64,000 bases of DNA, taken from an uncultured SAR86 cluster bacterium. GTDB taxonomy: Bacteria; Pseudomonadota; Gammaproteobacteria; Magnimaribacterales; AG-339-G14. The stretch covers positions 1 through 64,000 of the forward strand of contig CACJUN010000002.1 of NCBI GenBank assembly GCA_902596665.1, read 5' to 3'. Below the pieces are notes generated by a model. The model was not told the origin of the DNA. It searched no databases and worked only from the letters and a program-made list of their open reading frames with translations. The translations under genes and the position numbers were made by a program. This document shows, piece after piece, positions 1 to 10,403 of the stretch. The first letter of the stretch is position 1, and every line of letters begins with the position of its first letter.

Positions 1-143
1 TTTTGAATAATAATTCCAGTCCTGGTTGAGGATATTTCGTTCTTTTTTAGAATTACTACGAAGGGCCCAGACGAGAAGGAAGTGTCTGAATTTTTGAAGA
101 CGTTATCAAAGTCTTTTTTTCCCACCAGAGCAGGTATTTTCAT
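1..143 (-). CDS. rnpA: Ribonuclease P protein component, 5' part (cut by window edge)
   Basis: Protein subunit of RNase P, which helps the catalytic RNA mature tRNA 5' ends. Reading leftward from the ATG at 143-141, about 47 codons are visible, starting MKIPALVGKKDFDNVFKN. The DF..VF pattern followed by a hydrophobic strand is typical of the RnpA N-terminus. The rest, including the RNR motif, lies beyond the window. The start is one base after the rpmH stop, so the two are probably co-translated, as in the usual rpmH-rnpA pair. The call rests on this linkage and the N-terminal pattern. Confidence 0.85.
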   Translation of the reverse strand, partial: MKIPALVGKKDFDNVFKNSDTSFSSGPFVVILKKNEISSTRTGIIIQ

Positions 144-144
144 T

Positions 145-279
145 TTAAGCAGATAAAACTTTTCTGCCTTTTCTTCTTCTGTTATTAATAACGGCTCTGC
201 CGCCGGCAGAAGACATTCTGGCTCTAAATCCGTGAGTCCTTTTCCTCTTCAGTTTGCTTGGTTGATAGGTTCTTTTCAT
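145..279 (-). CDS. rpmH: 50S ribosomal protein L34
   Basis: L34 is a small, very basic protein of the large ribosomal subunit. The 44-residue product begins [18 protein letters not shown] and ends KGRKVLSA, matching the family over its full length, with the conserved arginine-rich centre [12 protein letters not shown]. It is transcribed away from dnaA and followed at once by rnpA, the standard gammaproteobacterial arrangement. The intervening AT-rich gap separates it from dnaA. Confidence 0.97.
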   Translation of the reverse strand: MKRTYQPSKLKRKRTHGFRARMSSAGGRAVINNRRRKGRKVLSA

Positions 280-299
280 TTCGAGTAAATTAAGGTGGT

Positions 300-422
300 G
301 AATGATATATTAATTGAGCGAATAAATAAAACTCTAATTAATTATATTATTAACAAGTTATTCACAATTTTTCACATGATTATCCTGTGGATAAGTTATA
401 ATAAAGATATTATTATCTTTTT
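300..422. other. DnaA-box cluster and AT-rich stretch upstream of dnaA (candidate origin or dnaA autoregulatory region)
   Basis: Three 9-mers fit the relaxed DnaA box TTWTNCACA: TTATTCACA at 358-366, TTTTTCACA at 368-376, and TTATCCACA on the minus strand at 386-394 (exact consensus). A very AT-rich stretch at about 301-357 could serve as the unwinding element. It lies between rpmH and dnaA, the classical place for an origin in pseudomonad-type gammaproteobacteria. The same boxes could equally mediate dnaA autorepression. Only three boxes are seen, so origin function is inference. Confidence 0.6.
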
Positions 423-1118
423 ATGAATTATCAAGCCTGGGAAGAATGTAGAAAATCGCTTGAACTAGAGCTAAACCAGGATGAATTCTCTACTTGGATA
501 AGTCCCTTAGCTTACTCAGAAGAACAAGACGAATTTGGCATGCAAGCTGTAACGCTTTTAGCTCCAAATGATTTCATCAAAGAACATGTTAAACAAAATT
601 ATGATTCCATCATAAAACAATATTTATCTAGATCTCTTGATTCTGAAAATCTAAGTTTAAATTATGATCTCTTTAATTCTCCTAAACCATTGATTACAAA
701 GGATAAATCTAAAAAAATTCCTTTTCTAGATGATAAAGAAAATTCCCTTTTTGAAAATTTTACATTTGAAACTTTTGTAGAAGGAAAATCAAACAATATA
801 GCTCTAGCTGCAGCAAAACAGGTTGCTGATTCACCTAAAGGCGCATACAACCCTTTATTTATATACGGTGGGGTTGGATTAGGTAAAACCCATCTAATGC
901 ATGCAGTGGGAAATAAACTTAAAGAAAAAGATCCATCTAAAAGAATTGTCTACATTCATTCCGAAAGGTTTGTAAGTGATATGGTTAAATCACTTCAATT
1001 AGGTGCAATAAATGAGTTCAAGCAGTTTTATAGAGGTGTAGATGCCTTGTTGATAGACGACATTCAGTTTTTTTGCAGGAAAAGAACAGTCTCAAGAAGA
1101 ACTTTTTCATACTTTTAA
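423..1118 (+). CDS. dnaA: Chromosomal replication initiator DnaA, N-terminal fragment (frameshifted)
   Basis: This frame encodes the N-terminal interaction domain, the linker and the first part of the AAA+ ATPase of DnaA, which binds origin DnaA boxes and melts DNA. Walker A GGVGLGKT is at residues 149-156 and Walker [10 protein letters not shown] lies near residues 210-218. Immediately after Walker B the frame is lost in a T run (1068-1074), giving an unrelated tail CRKRTVSRR and a stop at 1118. Deleting one T restores [17 protein letters not shown] and joins this frame to the next fragment. Corrected, the gene spans 423-1758 with about 444 residues, a normal length. The cause may be a sequencing error, a real mutation or slippage. 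Confidence 0.93.
   Translation: MNYQAWEECRKSLELELNQDEFSTWISPLAYSEEQDEFGMQAVTLLAPNDFIKEHVKQNYDSIIKQYLSRSLDSENLSLNYDLFNSPKPLITKDKSKKIPFLDDKENSLFENFTFETFVEGKSNNIALAAAKQVADSPKGAYNPLFIYGGVGLGKTHLMHAVGNKLKEKDPSKRIVYIHSERFVSDMVKSLQLGAINEFKQFYRGVDALLIDDIQFFCRKRTVSRRTFSYF
1068..1074 (+). other. dnaA: Frameshift site: seven-T homopolymer inside dnaA
   Basis: The sequence reads CATTCAG, seven T, GCAGGA. Six T would give continuous DIQFFAGKEQ, the expected DnaA sequence after Walker B. The extra base shifts all downstream codons. DnaA is essential, so a sequencing or consensus error in the homopolymer is the simplest explanation. Polymerase slippage on the run is an alternative. Confidence 0.9.
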
Positions 1119-1122
1119 TGCG

Positions 1123-1758
1123 TTGTTGGAAGGAGGTCAGCAAATGATACTCACGTGCGATAGGTATCCTAAAGAAATAGAGGGATTAGAAGAAAGACTT
1201 AAGTCCAGGCTAGGCTGGGGCTTACCGGTTATTGTAGAACCTCCAGAACTTGAAACTCGAGTAGCAATCTTATTAAAAAAAGCCGAAGAGCTTAATTTAA
1301 ATATGCCGCAAGACTGTGCTTTCTTTATATCTGAAAGGATCAGATCTAATGTAAGAGAGCTTGAAGGGGCGTTAAAAAGAGTTGGTGCAAATGCTAAATT
1401 TGCAAACAAAGAAGTTGATTTGAATTTAATTAAAGAATCTCTGAGAGATTTGCTTGCCATTCAAGCGAGACAAGTCAGTATTGACAATATCCAGAAGACA
1501 GTTTCAGATTATTTCAATATAAGGCTTTCTGATCTGTTATCATCTAAAAGAAATAGGTCTCTCGCTAGACCAAGACAATTATCGATGAGTTTAGCCAAAG
1601 AACTAACAAATCACAGCCTTCCCGAGATAGGAGACGCTTTTGGCGGAAGAGATCATACAACGGTTCTTCATGCTTGCAAAAAAATAGGAGAATTGAGACA
1701 AGGAAACACTGAATTGGATGAAGATTATAAAAACTTAGTAAGAGTTCTCACTGCTTGA
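1123..1758 (+). CDS. dnaA: Chromosomal replication initiator DnaA, C-terminal fragment (frameshifted)
   Basis: This is the remainder of DnaA in the +1-shifted frame. It holds the sensor I region ([11 protein letters not shown]), the arginine-finger region [14 protein letters not shown], the AAA+ lid with [10 protein letters not shown], and the C-terminal DNA-binding domain with the signature [15 protein letters not shown]. The open frame actually extends upstream to the T run; the start at 1123 (TTG) is only the first formal start codon and has no plausible independent role. It ends 2 bases before the dnaN start. Confidence 0.92.
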   Translation: MLEGGQQMILTCDRYPKEIEGLEERLKSRLGWGLPVIVEPPELETRVAILLKKAEELNLNMPQDCAFFISERIRSNVRELEGALKRVGANAKFANKEVDLNLIKESLRDLLAIQARQVSIDNIQKTVSDYFNIRLSDLLSSKRNRSLARPRQLSMSLAKELTNHSLPEIGDAFGGRDHTTVLHACKKIGELRQGNTELDEDYKNLVRVLTA

Positions 1759-1760
1759 TA

Positions 1761-2861
1761 ATGGAATTTAATATAAATAAAAATGATCTTGTTGAACCAG
1801 CCTTGCTGGCCTCAAATGTATCTGAAAAAAGGCAGTCTATTCCTATTTTGTCAAATGTATTAATTTCTGCGGCCAAAAATTCAATAAAAATAACGGCAAC
1901 TGATTTAGAAATTGAATATAAAACAACAATTGAGGGTGTAGAAGTTAAAAAAGAGGGTGAAGTTACAGTATCTGCTAGAAAACTAGCAGATTTAGTAAGA
2001 TCAATACCAGAAGATACAAAGCTGAACTTTTGCTTAATTGATAACCAGATCGAAATTAAAGCCTTAAAGTTCCAGGCAGATTTAGCTACATTGCCGGCTA
2101 GCGACTTTCCCTCTATTGATTCTGCTGATTTCAGCAGCTCTATTAAGATTTCATCTTCAGCCTTAGCTGATATGATTGGTTCAACATCTGTGGCAATGGC
2201 TGCGCAAGATGTAAGATATTACCTAAATGGATGCCTTTTAGAAACAAAAGGAAATGCATTATGTGTGGTATCAACAGATGGCCATAGGCTCGCTTTTACA
2301 AAAACTTCAATTGATGGTTTAAAAGAGGATTTCAGGGTTATTGTTCCCAGAAAAGCCGTCATGGAATTGCAAAAAATTATTTCTGCTAACGATGAAGAAA
2401 TTACGTTGAATGTATCCCAGAATCAAATAAATGTTGTAGGCTCTGTATTTTCCTTCACTTCTAAATTAATCGAGGGCAATTATCCTGATTATGAAAAAGT
2501 TTTTCCGATTGGTGATGAATCTAAACTTATTGTCGATAAAAATGAATTTAATACTGCTCTGAGCAGAGCTTCCGTTCTTTCAAATGAAAAATACAGAGGA
2601 ATCCGATTGAGTCTTAACAAAGATTTGCTGAAAATTGAGGCTAATAATCCAGAAAAAGAAAGCGCTGAAGAAGAAATAAAAGTTGATTATTCCGGTCCAG
2701 AGCTAGAAATTGGTTTTAATATAAGCTACTTACAAGAGTCCTTGACCACTATTAAAGATTTATCTGCAGAAATAGTTTTTTTTGGTCAAGAATCAAGTTG
2801 TATTGTTAAAAATAAGGAAAACGAAGATCTGATACACGTTATTATGCCTATGAGACTCTAG
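1761..2861 (+). CDS. dnaN: DNA polymerase III beta subunit (sliding clamp)
   Basis: The beta clamp encircles DNA and tethers polymerase III and other repair and replication proteins. The 366-residue product equals the E. coli clamp in length. It starts MEFNINKNDLVEPALLASNV with the family pattern RQSIPILSNVLI and ends VIMPMRL, the conserved C-terminal P-M-R-L. An in-frame TTG at 1755 is possible, but the ATG at 1761 matches the family N-terminus. It lies 2 bases after dnaA and 4 bases before recF, so these form one operon. Confidence 0.98.
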   Translation: MEFNINKNDLVEPALLASNVSEKRQSIPILSNVLISAAKNSIKITATDLEIEYKTTIEGVEVKKEGEVTVSARKLADLVRSIPEDTKLNFCLIDNQIEIKALKFQADLATLPASDFPSIDSADFSSSIKISSSALADMIGSTSVAMAAQDVRYYLNGCLLETKGNALCVVSTDGHRLAFTKTSIDGLKEDFRVIVPRKAVMELQKIISANDEEITLNVSQNQINVVGSVFSFTSKLIEGNYPDYEKVFPIGDESKLIVDKNEFNTALSRASVLSNEKYRGIRLSLNKDLLKIEANNPEKESAEEEIKVDYSGPELEIGFNISYLQESLTTIKDLSAEIVFFGQESSCIVKNKENEDLIHVIMPMRL

Positions 2862-2865
2862 TCTC

Positions 2866-3888
2866 ATGGGTTTAAAAAAATTAGAGCTATCCTCTTTTAG
2901 AGCCCTCTCACAAAAATTTTTCTCCTTTGCTGATTCAAACCTTATTTCAGGGAAAAACGGCTCTGGAAAAACTACTTTATTGGAAAGCATTTATTTCTCG
3001 ATAGAAAATAAGTCGTTCAAAACCAACAACATGAATTCTTTCTATCCATTTGAAGAAGATTTTTTTGCTTTGAAAGCATTATTTGACGACAATTCGAAGC
3101 TAGAGCTTTCAAGAAAAAAATCCAAGGCACTGGTTAGGCGCATCTCTCCAAAAGAATCAATACTAAATGATCTTTGTCCGTTTTTAATAAATAACTTTGC
3201 ATTAAATTATTTAGAGTCTTCATCTGAAACTAGAAGAAACTTCTTAGATTTTTACTTGTTTCACGTGGAACAAAATTACAAAAAAAAATACATAGAGTTT
3301 CAAAAAGCATTAAGACTCAGGAACAACGCGCTAAAAGAAGCAAACAAAAAAACTTTCAAAATTTGGAACGATTTATTTGTCGAAAAATCAATAGAAATTT
3401 CATCTTTAAGAAATAAACATTTGGACAAGATTATTCCATTGCTAAAAGTAAATTTTGATAAGGACTTTCCATCAGAAAAAAAGGTAAATTTTAGGGTTGA
3501 AAATCTATGGTTAGAAGAAGAAGATTTTAAGAATGAATTACGCGAAGTTTATCAAAAAGACTCGGAAGTAAAATATTCAACTGTTGGGCCTCATAGGCTT
3601 GATCTTCTCTATGATGTCAACGATGTAAAATCAGGCGATGTTTTATCTAGAGGAGAACAGAAGTTATTGATTTTATTAACAATATTAGGATTTAATCAAC
3701 ACATGCATAATCTCGGAAATAAGCACTCCATCTTTCTAGTTGATGACTTGCCTTCTGAGCTAGATGAGGATAATTTTCTAAAATGTTTGGAGCTAATTTT
3801 GGATGCTCCAGGACAGAAGTTTGTGTCCTCAATTGACCCTGATTTTTTAGGTATAAAAGGGCGATTTAAAACCCTAATTGCTTTATAA
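2866..3888 (+). CDS. recF: DNA replication and repair protein RecF
   Basis: RecF is an SMC-like ATPase that helps load RecA at single-strand gaps. The N-terminus LKKLELSSFRALSQ is followed by Walker A GKNGSGKTTLLESIY near residues 29-43. The C-terminal half carries the ABC signature LSRGEQKLL and the Walker B/D-loop SIFLVDDLPSELDEDN. The 340 residues are slightly shorter than the roughly 360 typical of enterics. It has the expected dnaN-recF-gyrB context. The N-terminal half is very lysine-rich, in keeping with the AT-rich genome. Confidence 0.96.
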   Translation: MGLKKLELSSFRALSQKFFSFADSNLISGKNGSGKTTLLESIYFSIENKSFKTNNMNSFYPFEEDFFALKALFDDNSKLELSRKKSKALVRRISPKESILNDLCPFLINNFALNYLESSSETRRNFLDFYLFHVEQNYKKKYIEFQKALRLRNNALKEANKKTFKIWNDLFVEKSIEISSLRNKHLDKIIPLLKVNFDKDFPSEKKVNFRVENLWLEEEDFKNELREVYQKDSEVKYSTVGPHRLDLLYDVNDVKSGDVLSRGEQKLLILLTILGFNQHMHNLGNKHSIFLVDDLPSELDEDNFLKCLELILDAPGQKFVSSIDPDFLGIKGRFKTLIAL

Positions 3889-3891
3889 TAA

Positions 3892-6330
<2,439 letters not shown>

Positions 6331-6422
6331 AACCAAAGTTCCCTTTCACTTCCTTTTTATAAAAATTATTAATACTATTTATAACTGTTACTAATAATTT
6401 AATAAAAAAATAGGAGTTTTTT

Positions 6423-6731
6423 ATGTTACAAATTACAAAATTTGAGATGCACAGCGGTGCTGATAGAAATACCTTTGGAAATGCAGCTTATGCAGTATGT
6501 AAAACTGCAAAAAGCACTTCTGGCGTCAATGATGCTAAATATTATTGGGTAAATCCCAATTTAATTGCATTCATAGTTGATGCAGAGCCAGGATCGTGGG
6601 GTTCAGGAGCTCAGCCATCTTCAGAGGCAATGAAAGCTTTGTTTGATTTATCTGATATTTCAACGCAAGTTGCTAACGAAACTTGGATGGGCGCTAGAGA
6701 AGGAACTGATAACTTCAATTTAGCAAAATAA
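6423..6731 (+). CDS. Small hypothetical protein, possible single alpha/beta-barrel (ABM-like) domain
   Basis: I do not recognise this 102-residue protein. It has no signal peptide or membrane segment. It opens with a strand-like MLQITKFEMH, then a helix with two-residue repeats around AAYAVCKTAK, then strands KYYWVNPNLIAFIVDAE, a second helix AMKALFDLSDIS, and a W-rich end. This order resembles a monooxygenase-type dimeric barrel half, which is inference only. The start has a good ribosome site (AATAGGAG, 10 bases upstream). It stands alone after gyrB, with a hairpin after its stop. Confidence 0.75.
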   Translation: MLQITKFEMHSGADRNTFGNAAYAVCKTAKSTSGVNDAKYYWVNPNLIAFIVDAEPGSWGSGAQPSSEAMKALFDLSDISTQVANETWMGAREGTDNFNLAK

Positions 6732-6735
6732 TCTT

Positions 6736-6762
6736 TGAGTCAGCTATTTGTTAGCTGACTCA
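6736..6762 (+). terminator. Hairpin after the 102-residue ORF, possible terminator
   Basis: A perfect 11-base-pair stem TGAGTCAGCTA/TAGCTGACTCA with a 5-base loop begins 5 bases after the stop at 6731. The sequence after it is AATTAAAATTAATTC rather than a T run, so this is a weak intrinsic terminator at best, or an mRNA 3'-end stabiliser. Confidence 0.5.
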
Positions 6763-6788
6763 ATTAAAATTAATTCATTTATAATTCT

Positions 6789-7808
6789 TTGATGATCAAA
6801 ATCATTTTTATATTACTTTTAAGTTCATCAAGTTTTCTTTTTGCTTCAGATTTTTCTTCAGAGAGAGGAATGACAAACCTACTCGGTTCAGAAACTTGGG
6901 CGAGATGTGCAACGGAGATGTCTCAGAATAATGTAAAGGTTTATGAGCTTTCATACGAAAGAACCTCAACAATGCCTTTGTCTCCATTTGCAGGTGAGTA
7001 CAAACCAAAATTTTTACCTGAACTGGGTTTCGAAAACTCTAATCACATTTATACGATGGACGTACTCAATGAAAACGTGAATGACGGAAATCAAGGAACC
7101 CAAATTGATGCTCTTGGACACTTTGGACATTCAGATAAATTTTGGGATGGAAAAGGCGAGGTGGATCTTTCTGGTGTTAGATATTTCAAAGGTTTAACTG
7201 CTAAAGAAGTTAAACCATTTCCACAATCTCCATTGCAAAAATTAGGAATTGAAACAGTTCCACCTATCATCACGACGGCTGTTTTGCTAGACGTTAGAAA
7301 ACATTCCTTTGGAGGAAGATCTATGAAGGCTGGTGAATACGTAACCGTAAAACATATCGAGGAAACTTTAAAAAAATCATCGCTAAAAAAAAGAGGAATT
7401 TTGCCTGGCGATGTTGTCCTTATTTACACTGGATGGAGTGATCAATATGAGGATCCAGACGAAAATAAAATTTATTATTCAAAGGCGCCGGGAATATCTT
7501 TTAATGCTGCAAAGTTTTTAGCTGCTAAAAAAGTTGTAGGAGTAGGTGTAGATAATTGGGGAGTAGATGCCTTTGGTGATCCAAGCGAAATGGGTAAAGA
7601 GGTGTCTCAAAATCCTGATGGCGTTGTTTTGCCGGCACACTATTATTTCTTAACTCAGGTTGGCATTCACACTATAGAAAACTTAAAGCTTGATTTACTT
7701 GCTAAGGATTCTGTTGATCTTTCATGCGTGATGATTCTCCCACTAAAAACGAAGGGTAGTGCGGCTTCACCAATCAGGCCGGTTGCCATAGGATCTTCAA
7801 GATCCTAA
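6789..7808 (+). CDS. Exported cyclase-family (kynurenine formamidase-like) hydrolase
   Basis: Cyclase family (PF04199) proteins are metal-dependent amide or ester hydrolases such as kynurenine formamidase. The 339-residue product starts with a signal peptide (IKIIFILLLSSSSFLFAS). The fold's metal-site segment appears as GNQGTQIDALGHFGH near residues 98-112, followed by GDVVLIYTGWSD and GVGVDNWGVDA. In the usual HxGTHxDxPxH motif the first histidine and the GTH histidine are N and Q here, while D and the later histidines remain. Substrate is unknown. It is monocistronic as far as can be seen. Confidence 0.85.
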   Translation: MMIKIIFILLLSSSSFLFASDFSSERGMTNLLGSETWARCATEMSQNNVKVYELSYERTSTMPLSPFAGEYKPKFLPELGFENSNHIYTMDVLNENVNDGNQGTQIDALGHFGHSDKFWDGKGEVDLSGVRYFKGLTAKEVKPFPQSPLQKLGIETVPPIITTAVLLDVRKHSFGGRSMKAGEYVTVKHIEETLKKSSLKKRGILPGDVVLIYTGWSDQYEDPDENKIYYSKAPGISFNAAKFLAAKKVVGVGVDNWGVDAFGDPSEMGKEVSQNPDGVVLPAHYYFLTQVGIHTIENLKLDLLAKDSVDLSCVMILPLKTKGSAASPIRPVAIGSSRS

Positions 7809-7810
7809 CT

Positions 7811-8047
7811 TCAATTTCTTTGCTTGAGTAAAAAGTCTTCCAGGCAGTTATTTTCAGGTTCTTGATTGTCCTTTATAAGATTTCCTTCATCATCTAATAA
7901 CACTCCATGAAAAACTCTTTGTCCATTAGAGAATAAATCTTCATACATAGAAATATCTTCATTAAATTCAATACCTTGTAAGAAATATCTATATTTTAGA
8001 TAAGCAAAAAGATTGCTTAGAAAACTACTCCTTAAAAGCCTATCCAT
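7811..8047 (-). CDS. Small hypothetical protein
   Basis: Seventy-eight residues, starting MDRLLRSSFLSNLFAYLKYR, with an acidic C-terminal half (KDNQEPENNCLEDFLLK). I recognise no domain. The chosen ATG at 8047 overlaps the end of the upstream membrane-protein gene by 8 bases, which suggests translational coupling; a longer in-frame version from 8071 would overlap more. It converges on the cyclase gene with 2 bases between stops. Function unknown. Confidence 0.6.
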   Translation of the reverse strand: MDRLLRSSFLSNLFAYLKYRYFLQGIEFNEDISMYEDLFSNGQRVFHGVLLDDEGNLIKDNQEPENNCLEDFLLKQRN

Positions 8048-8252
8048 GAAACAGGTTGAACAAAGAGACAAAAAATATCCCTACTCCAAGAGTGCCCACC
8101 ATGAGCACAATAAGGTCCACGAAAAAAACAGAAATAAGCTTCAACCAAGACTCATTTTGATTTTTAGTTTTCTGCAAAGCAGTAACTTTAAAAAAAGAAA
8201 AAGCAACAATGAAAACCACACTTCCAATGATGAACATACTTAAATTCATCAA
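8040..8252 (-). CDS. Small two-helix membrane protein
   Basis: The 70-residue product has two hydrophobic segments, roughly residues 5-25 (FIIGSVVFIVAFSFF) and 42-66 (LISVFFVDLIVLMVGTLGV), with a basic loop between. No family recognised. It is the first gene of a two-gene minus-strand unit with the 78-residue protein, overlapping it by 8 bases. The start could be the first or the second of two adjacent ATG codons. Confidence 0.65.
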   Translation of the reverse strand: MMNLSMFIIGSVVFIVAFSFFKVTALQKTKNQNESWLKLISVFFVDLIVLMVGTLGVGIFFVSLFNLFHG

Positions 8253-8321
8253 GTTAGTTTAAAACAAAAAAATTAAACTAAAGTTTGTAATGAGTGAAAA
8301 GTATTAAACTATAATAAAACA

Positions 8322-8861
8322 ATGCTCAATTTTCAGAACCAAGATTGCAATACATCTTTGCAAGAAGGAATAGATGAATATAGAAGTTACTTAAGAATAA
8401 ATAATAGATATGTTCTTGGAGAACAAGTTAGCGATTCAGAAAAGTGGGGTATTCTCTGTCATGATGCAACTCATGTAATTTTTGGATTAGATACAACCTT
8501 AGAAGAGGAAGCAATGTTGGATTGCTGGGTATTTTTTGGTGGAAACTATTTTCAAACATTAAAAGATTATTTTTCCGGAAAAATAAATTTCAAAGAGACT
8601 ACAGAAAAAGTAGAAATTCTTTTAAAAGACGTTGGTTATACAAAGTACTTTTTTCTCTACTTAAAAGTCATGTTTAAAAAGTGGCCAATGATTTTATTTA
8701 GATGTTTTAAAATGAAGAAGCGTTGGAATTATTATTTTTCAGAAGAGTTACTTGATAAAAGTATAAAAGAAATAAGAGAAGAATTTCACATCAAAATCCT
8801 TACACATTCAGAAAGGAAAATAAAAAAAGTTTCTTGGAGCAGAGAGATAAAAGAGTTTTGA
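8322..8861 (+). CDS. Hypothetical protein with HDxxH motif (possibly Coq4-like)
   Basis: The 179-residue protein contains WGILCHDATHVIFGLDTTLEEE near residues 46-67. An HDxxH segment followed by G and an acidic patch is reminiscent of the metal-binding HDxxH...E of the ubiquinone-biosynthesis protein Coq4. The rest is lysine-rich with amphipathic helices (YFFLYLKVMFKKWPMILF) that could sit on a membrane. The resemblance is short, so the function is only suggested. It overlaps or abuts the next gene. Confidence 0.7.
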   Translation: MLNFQNQDCNTSLQEGIDEYRSYLRINNRYVLGEQVSDSEKWGILCHDATHVIFGLDTTLEEEAMLDCWVFFGGNYFQTLKDYFSGKINFKETTEKVEILLKDVGYTKYFFLYLKVMFKKWPMILFRCFKMKKRWNYYFSEELLDKSIKEIREEFHIKILTHSERKIKKVSWSREIKEF

Positions 8862-9148
8862 ATATCAAAGAGATTCAAAAATTCAAAGACCAATTATTGG
8901 ATGAAATCCAAGACACTTTTTCTGATAAAAAAAATCCTACCCTTTTGGAATATCAACAACAAACAGAAAATCTCATTACATTGAAAGAACTGCTTGAGAA
9001 AGAAAAGGAATCTATGCCACAAGAAAATTTTGATTTAATTTCTGGGCAAGATTTTGTCATTCTTCAAATCGAAAGATGGATAGATGAGAACAATGAAATC
9101 ATCGACGGTTGGTTTGAAGAATCCGATCAGCCGCTTAAAAAGCACTAG
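8834..9148 (+). CDS. Small acidic coiled-coil-like hypothetical protein
   Basis: About 104 residues from a TTG at 8834, or about 96 from a TTG at 8858 that overlaps the preceding stop. No ATG is available. The sequence is rich in E, K, Q and L with heptad-like spacing (ITLKELLEKEKESMPQENFD) and ends in an acidic helix. No domain recognised. It follows the HDxxH protein with overlap, so the two are probably one transcript. It converges on psiE, whose stop overlaps its end by 4 bases. Confidence 0.6.
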   Translation: MEQRDKRVLNIKEIQKFKDQLLDEIQDTFSDKKNPTLLEYQQQTENLITLKELLEKEKESMPQENFDLISGQDFVILQIERWIDENNEIIDGWFEESDQPLKKH

Positions 9149-9579
9149 CTTTGGATGTCATCATTGTTTTGGTTTCTTAATTTTTCTAAACTTATTTTAT
9201 CTTTCAGGCTCATCATATAGGCAGCGCCAGCCAGGATAAGAACCGCTGCAGCTTCTCCAACAATTAATGTAGCTTCCATTTCTTTATTTTGCATAACAAT
9301 TAATCTGCAAATAGCTGTTATAGCGATAATTATTGGCAAAGTTACTGGAATTCTATTCGTGCTGTAAAAAGCACCCACCATGCCTAAAATTTCAGCATAG
9401 ATGAATAATAAGAATAGATCCGATAGTTCAATACGTCTTTCTATGAACATTTCCCATAAATAAAGGGCTGCAGCGATACATGTAGCAATTCCAATAAGCG
9501 CTAGAAGGATTTTTTCACTAATTAGCGTTGTCCAGTGAATTCTGTCATTTGTAGCCTGACTAAACAGTTTTTTAAGCAT
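9145..9579 (-). CDS. PsiE-like membrane protein (phosphate-starvation-inducible family)
   Basis: A 144-residue protein with four hydrophobic segments. The core LFLLFIYAEILGMVGAFYS followed by RIPVTLPIIIAITAICRLIV matches the PsiE family (PF06146), where a short polar IP..LPI segment lies between helices 2 and 3. The molecular role of PsiE is not established; in E. coli it is induced by phosphate starvation. It sits alone on the minus strand after a 113-base gap from plsC. No Pho box was identified by eye. Confidence 0.8.
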   Translation of the reverse strand: MLKKLFSQATNDRIHWTTLISEKILLALIGIATCIAAALYLWEMFIERRIELSDLFLLFIYAEILGMVGAFYSTNRIPVTLPIIIAITAICRLIVMQNKEMEATLIVGEAAAVLILAGAAYMMSLKDKISLEKLRNQNNDDIQS

Positions 9580-9692
9580 ATTTCCCCCAAAATGGCACTT
9601 TTATACAATTTAAGTCTTAAATTTAGCAAAAAGGAGTGAAAAAGGGAGTTTTTTGTGAATTTGAGGTTTGAGAATCTTTTTTAAAGATATTT

Positions 9693-10403
9693 TTAAGACT
9701 CGGACGTTAGATGATAATTTTCAATCATCCATGATTGAAGGTCAGTTGTAAGTTGTCTTATATTTTTACCGGATGTTTCAACTGGATCACCTAAGTAAAA
9801 AATAACTTTTCCTGGTTGTATTAAATAACTTGGCGGCCAACACTCTGCTGAGTTGTGAACTATTGGGATGATGCTGGTTTCTGTTTTGGCTGCAACTTCA
9901 ATACCAGTTCTAGAAAATCTTCCTATTTCTCCTACTGGCATCCTCGTGCCTTCTGGAAAATATAAAACAGATAATCCAGCCTCAATTTTTTTTATCCCTT
10001 CTCTTATTATTTTTTTGGTAGAGCTCAGTTTCATATCTCTTTCTATGTAAATAGGTTCAAGCAATCTAAAACCTAAGCCAAAAACTGGAACGCTCAAATT
10101 TTCTTTCTTTGTAATCGCTGACATTGGTTGAAACTCATGATGTAACACCAACGTTTCCAATGTACTTTGGTGATTAGAGACAAAAAGAAATTTGCCATTA
10201 AGGTAATCTTTGAATCCTTTAAATTCAATTTCAACATTACATATATATTTCAATGTAAATCTAACTAACCATACCCAGCTTAAAATAATTTTTTGTCGCG
10301 TTATTAACGGAGTGAAATATAGAAAAGGTATACCAATGAAAATTAATCCCAATCCAATAATAAGGAAAAAATAAAAAATACCCGATCTAAGATAAACCAT
10401 CAA
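9693..10403 (-). CDS. plsC: 1-acyl-sn-glycerol-3-phosphate acyltransferase
   Basis: PlsC family enzymes transfer a fatty acyl chain to lysophosphatidic acid to make phosphatidic acid at the inner membrane. The 236-residue protein has an N-terminal membrane helix (FYFFLIIGLGLIFIGIPFL), the acyltransferase block VSNHQSTLETLVL (HX4E where HX4D is usual), LEPIYIERD, and the third block YFPEGTRM. Its ATG overlaps the gmhB stop by 4 bases. The pair matches the lptA/plsC-gmhB arrangement near the P. aeruginosa origin. Confidence 0.92.
   Translation of the reverse strand: MMVYLRSGIFYFFLIIGLGLIFIGIPFLYFTPLITRQKIILSWVWLVRFTLKYICNVEIEFKGFKDYLNGKFLFVSNHQSTLETLVLHHEFQPMSAITKKENLSVPVFGLGFRLLEPIYIERDMKLSSTKKIIREGIKKIEAGLSVLYFPEGTRMPVGEIGRFSRTGIEVAAKTETSIIPIVHNSAECWPPSYLIQPGKVIFYLGDPVETSGKNIRQLTTDLQSWMIENYHLTSES

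Noticed and set aside
1123-1758. Second dnaA fragment as an independent gene
   Set aside because: Its frame is continuous with the N-terminal part after removing one T, it starts in mid-domain, and it lacks an independent ribosome site with spacing.
8013-8243. Plus-strand 76-residue frame opposite the two small minus-strand genes
   Set aside because: Highly basic, low-complexity product lying exactly antisense to a two-helix membrane protein; looks like a shadow frame.
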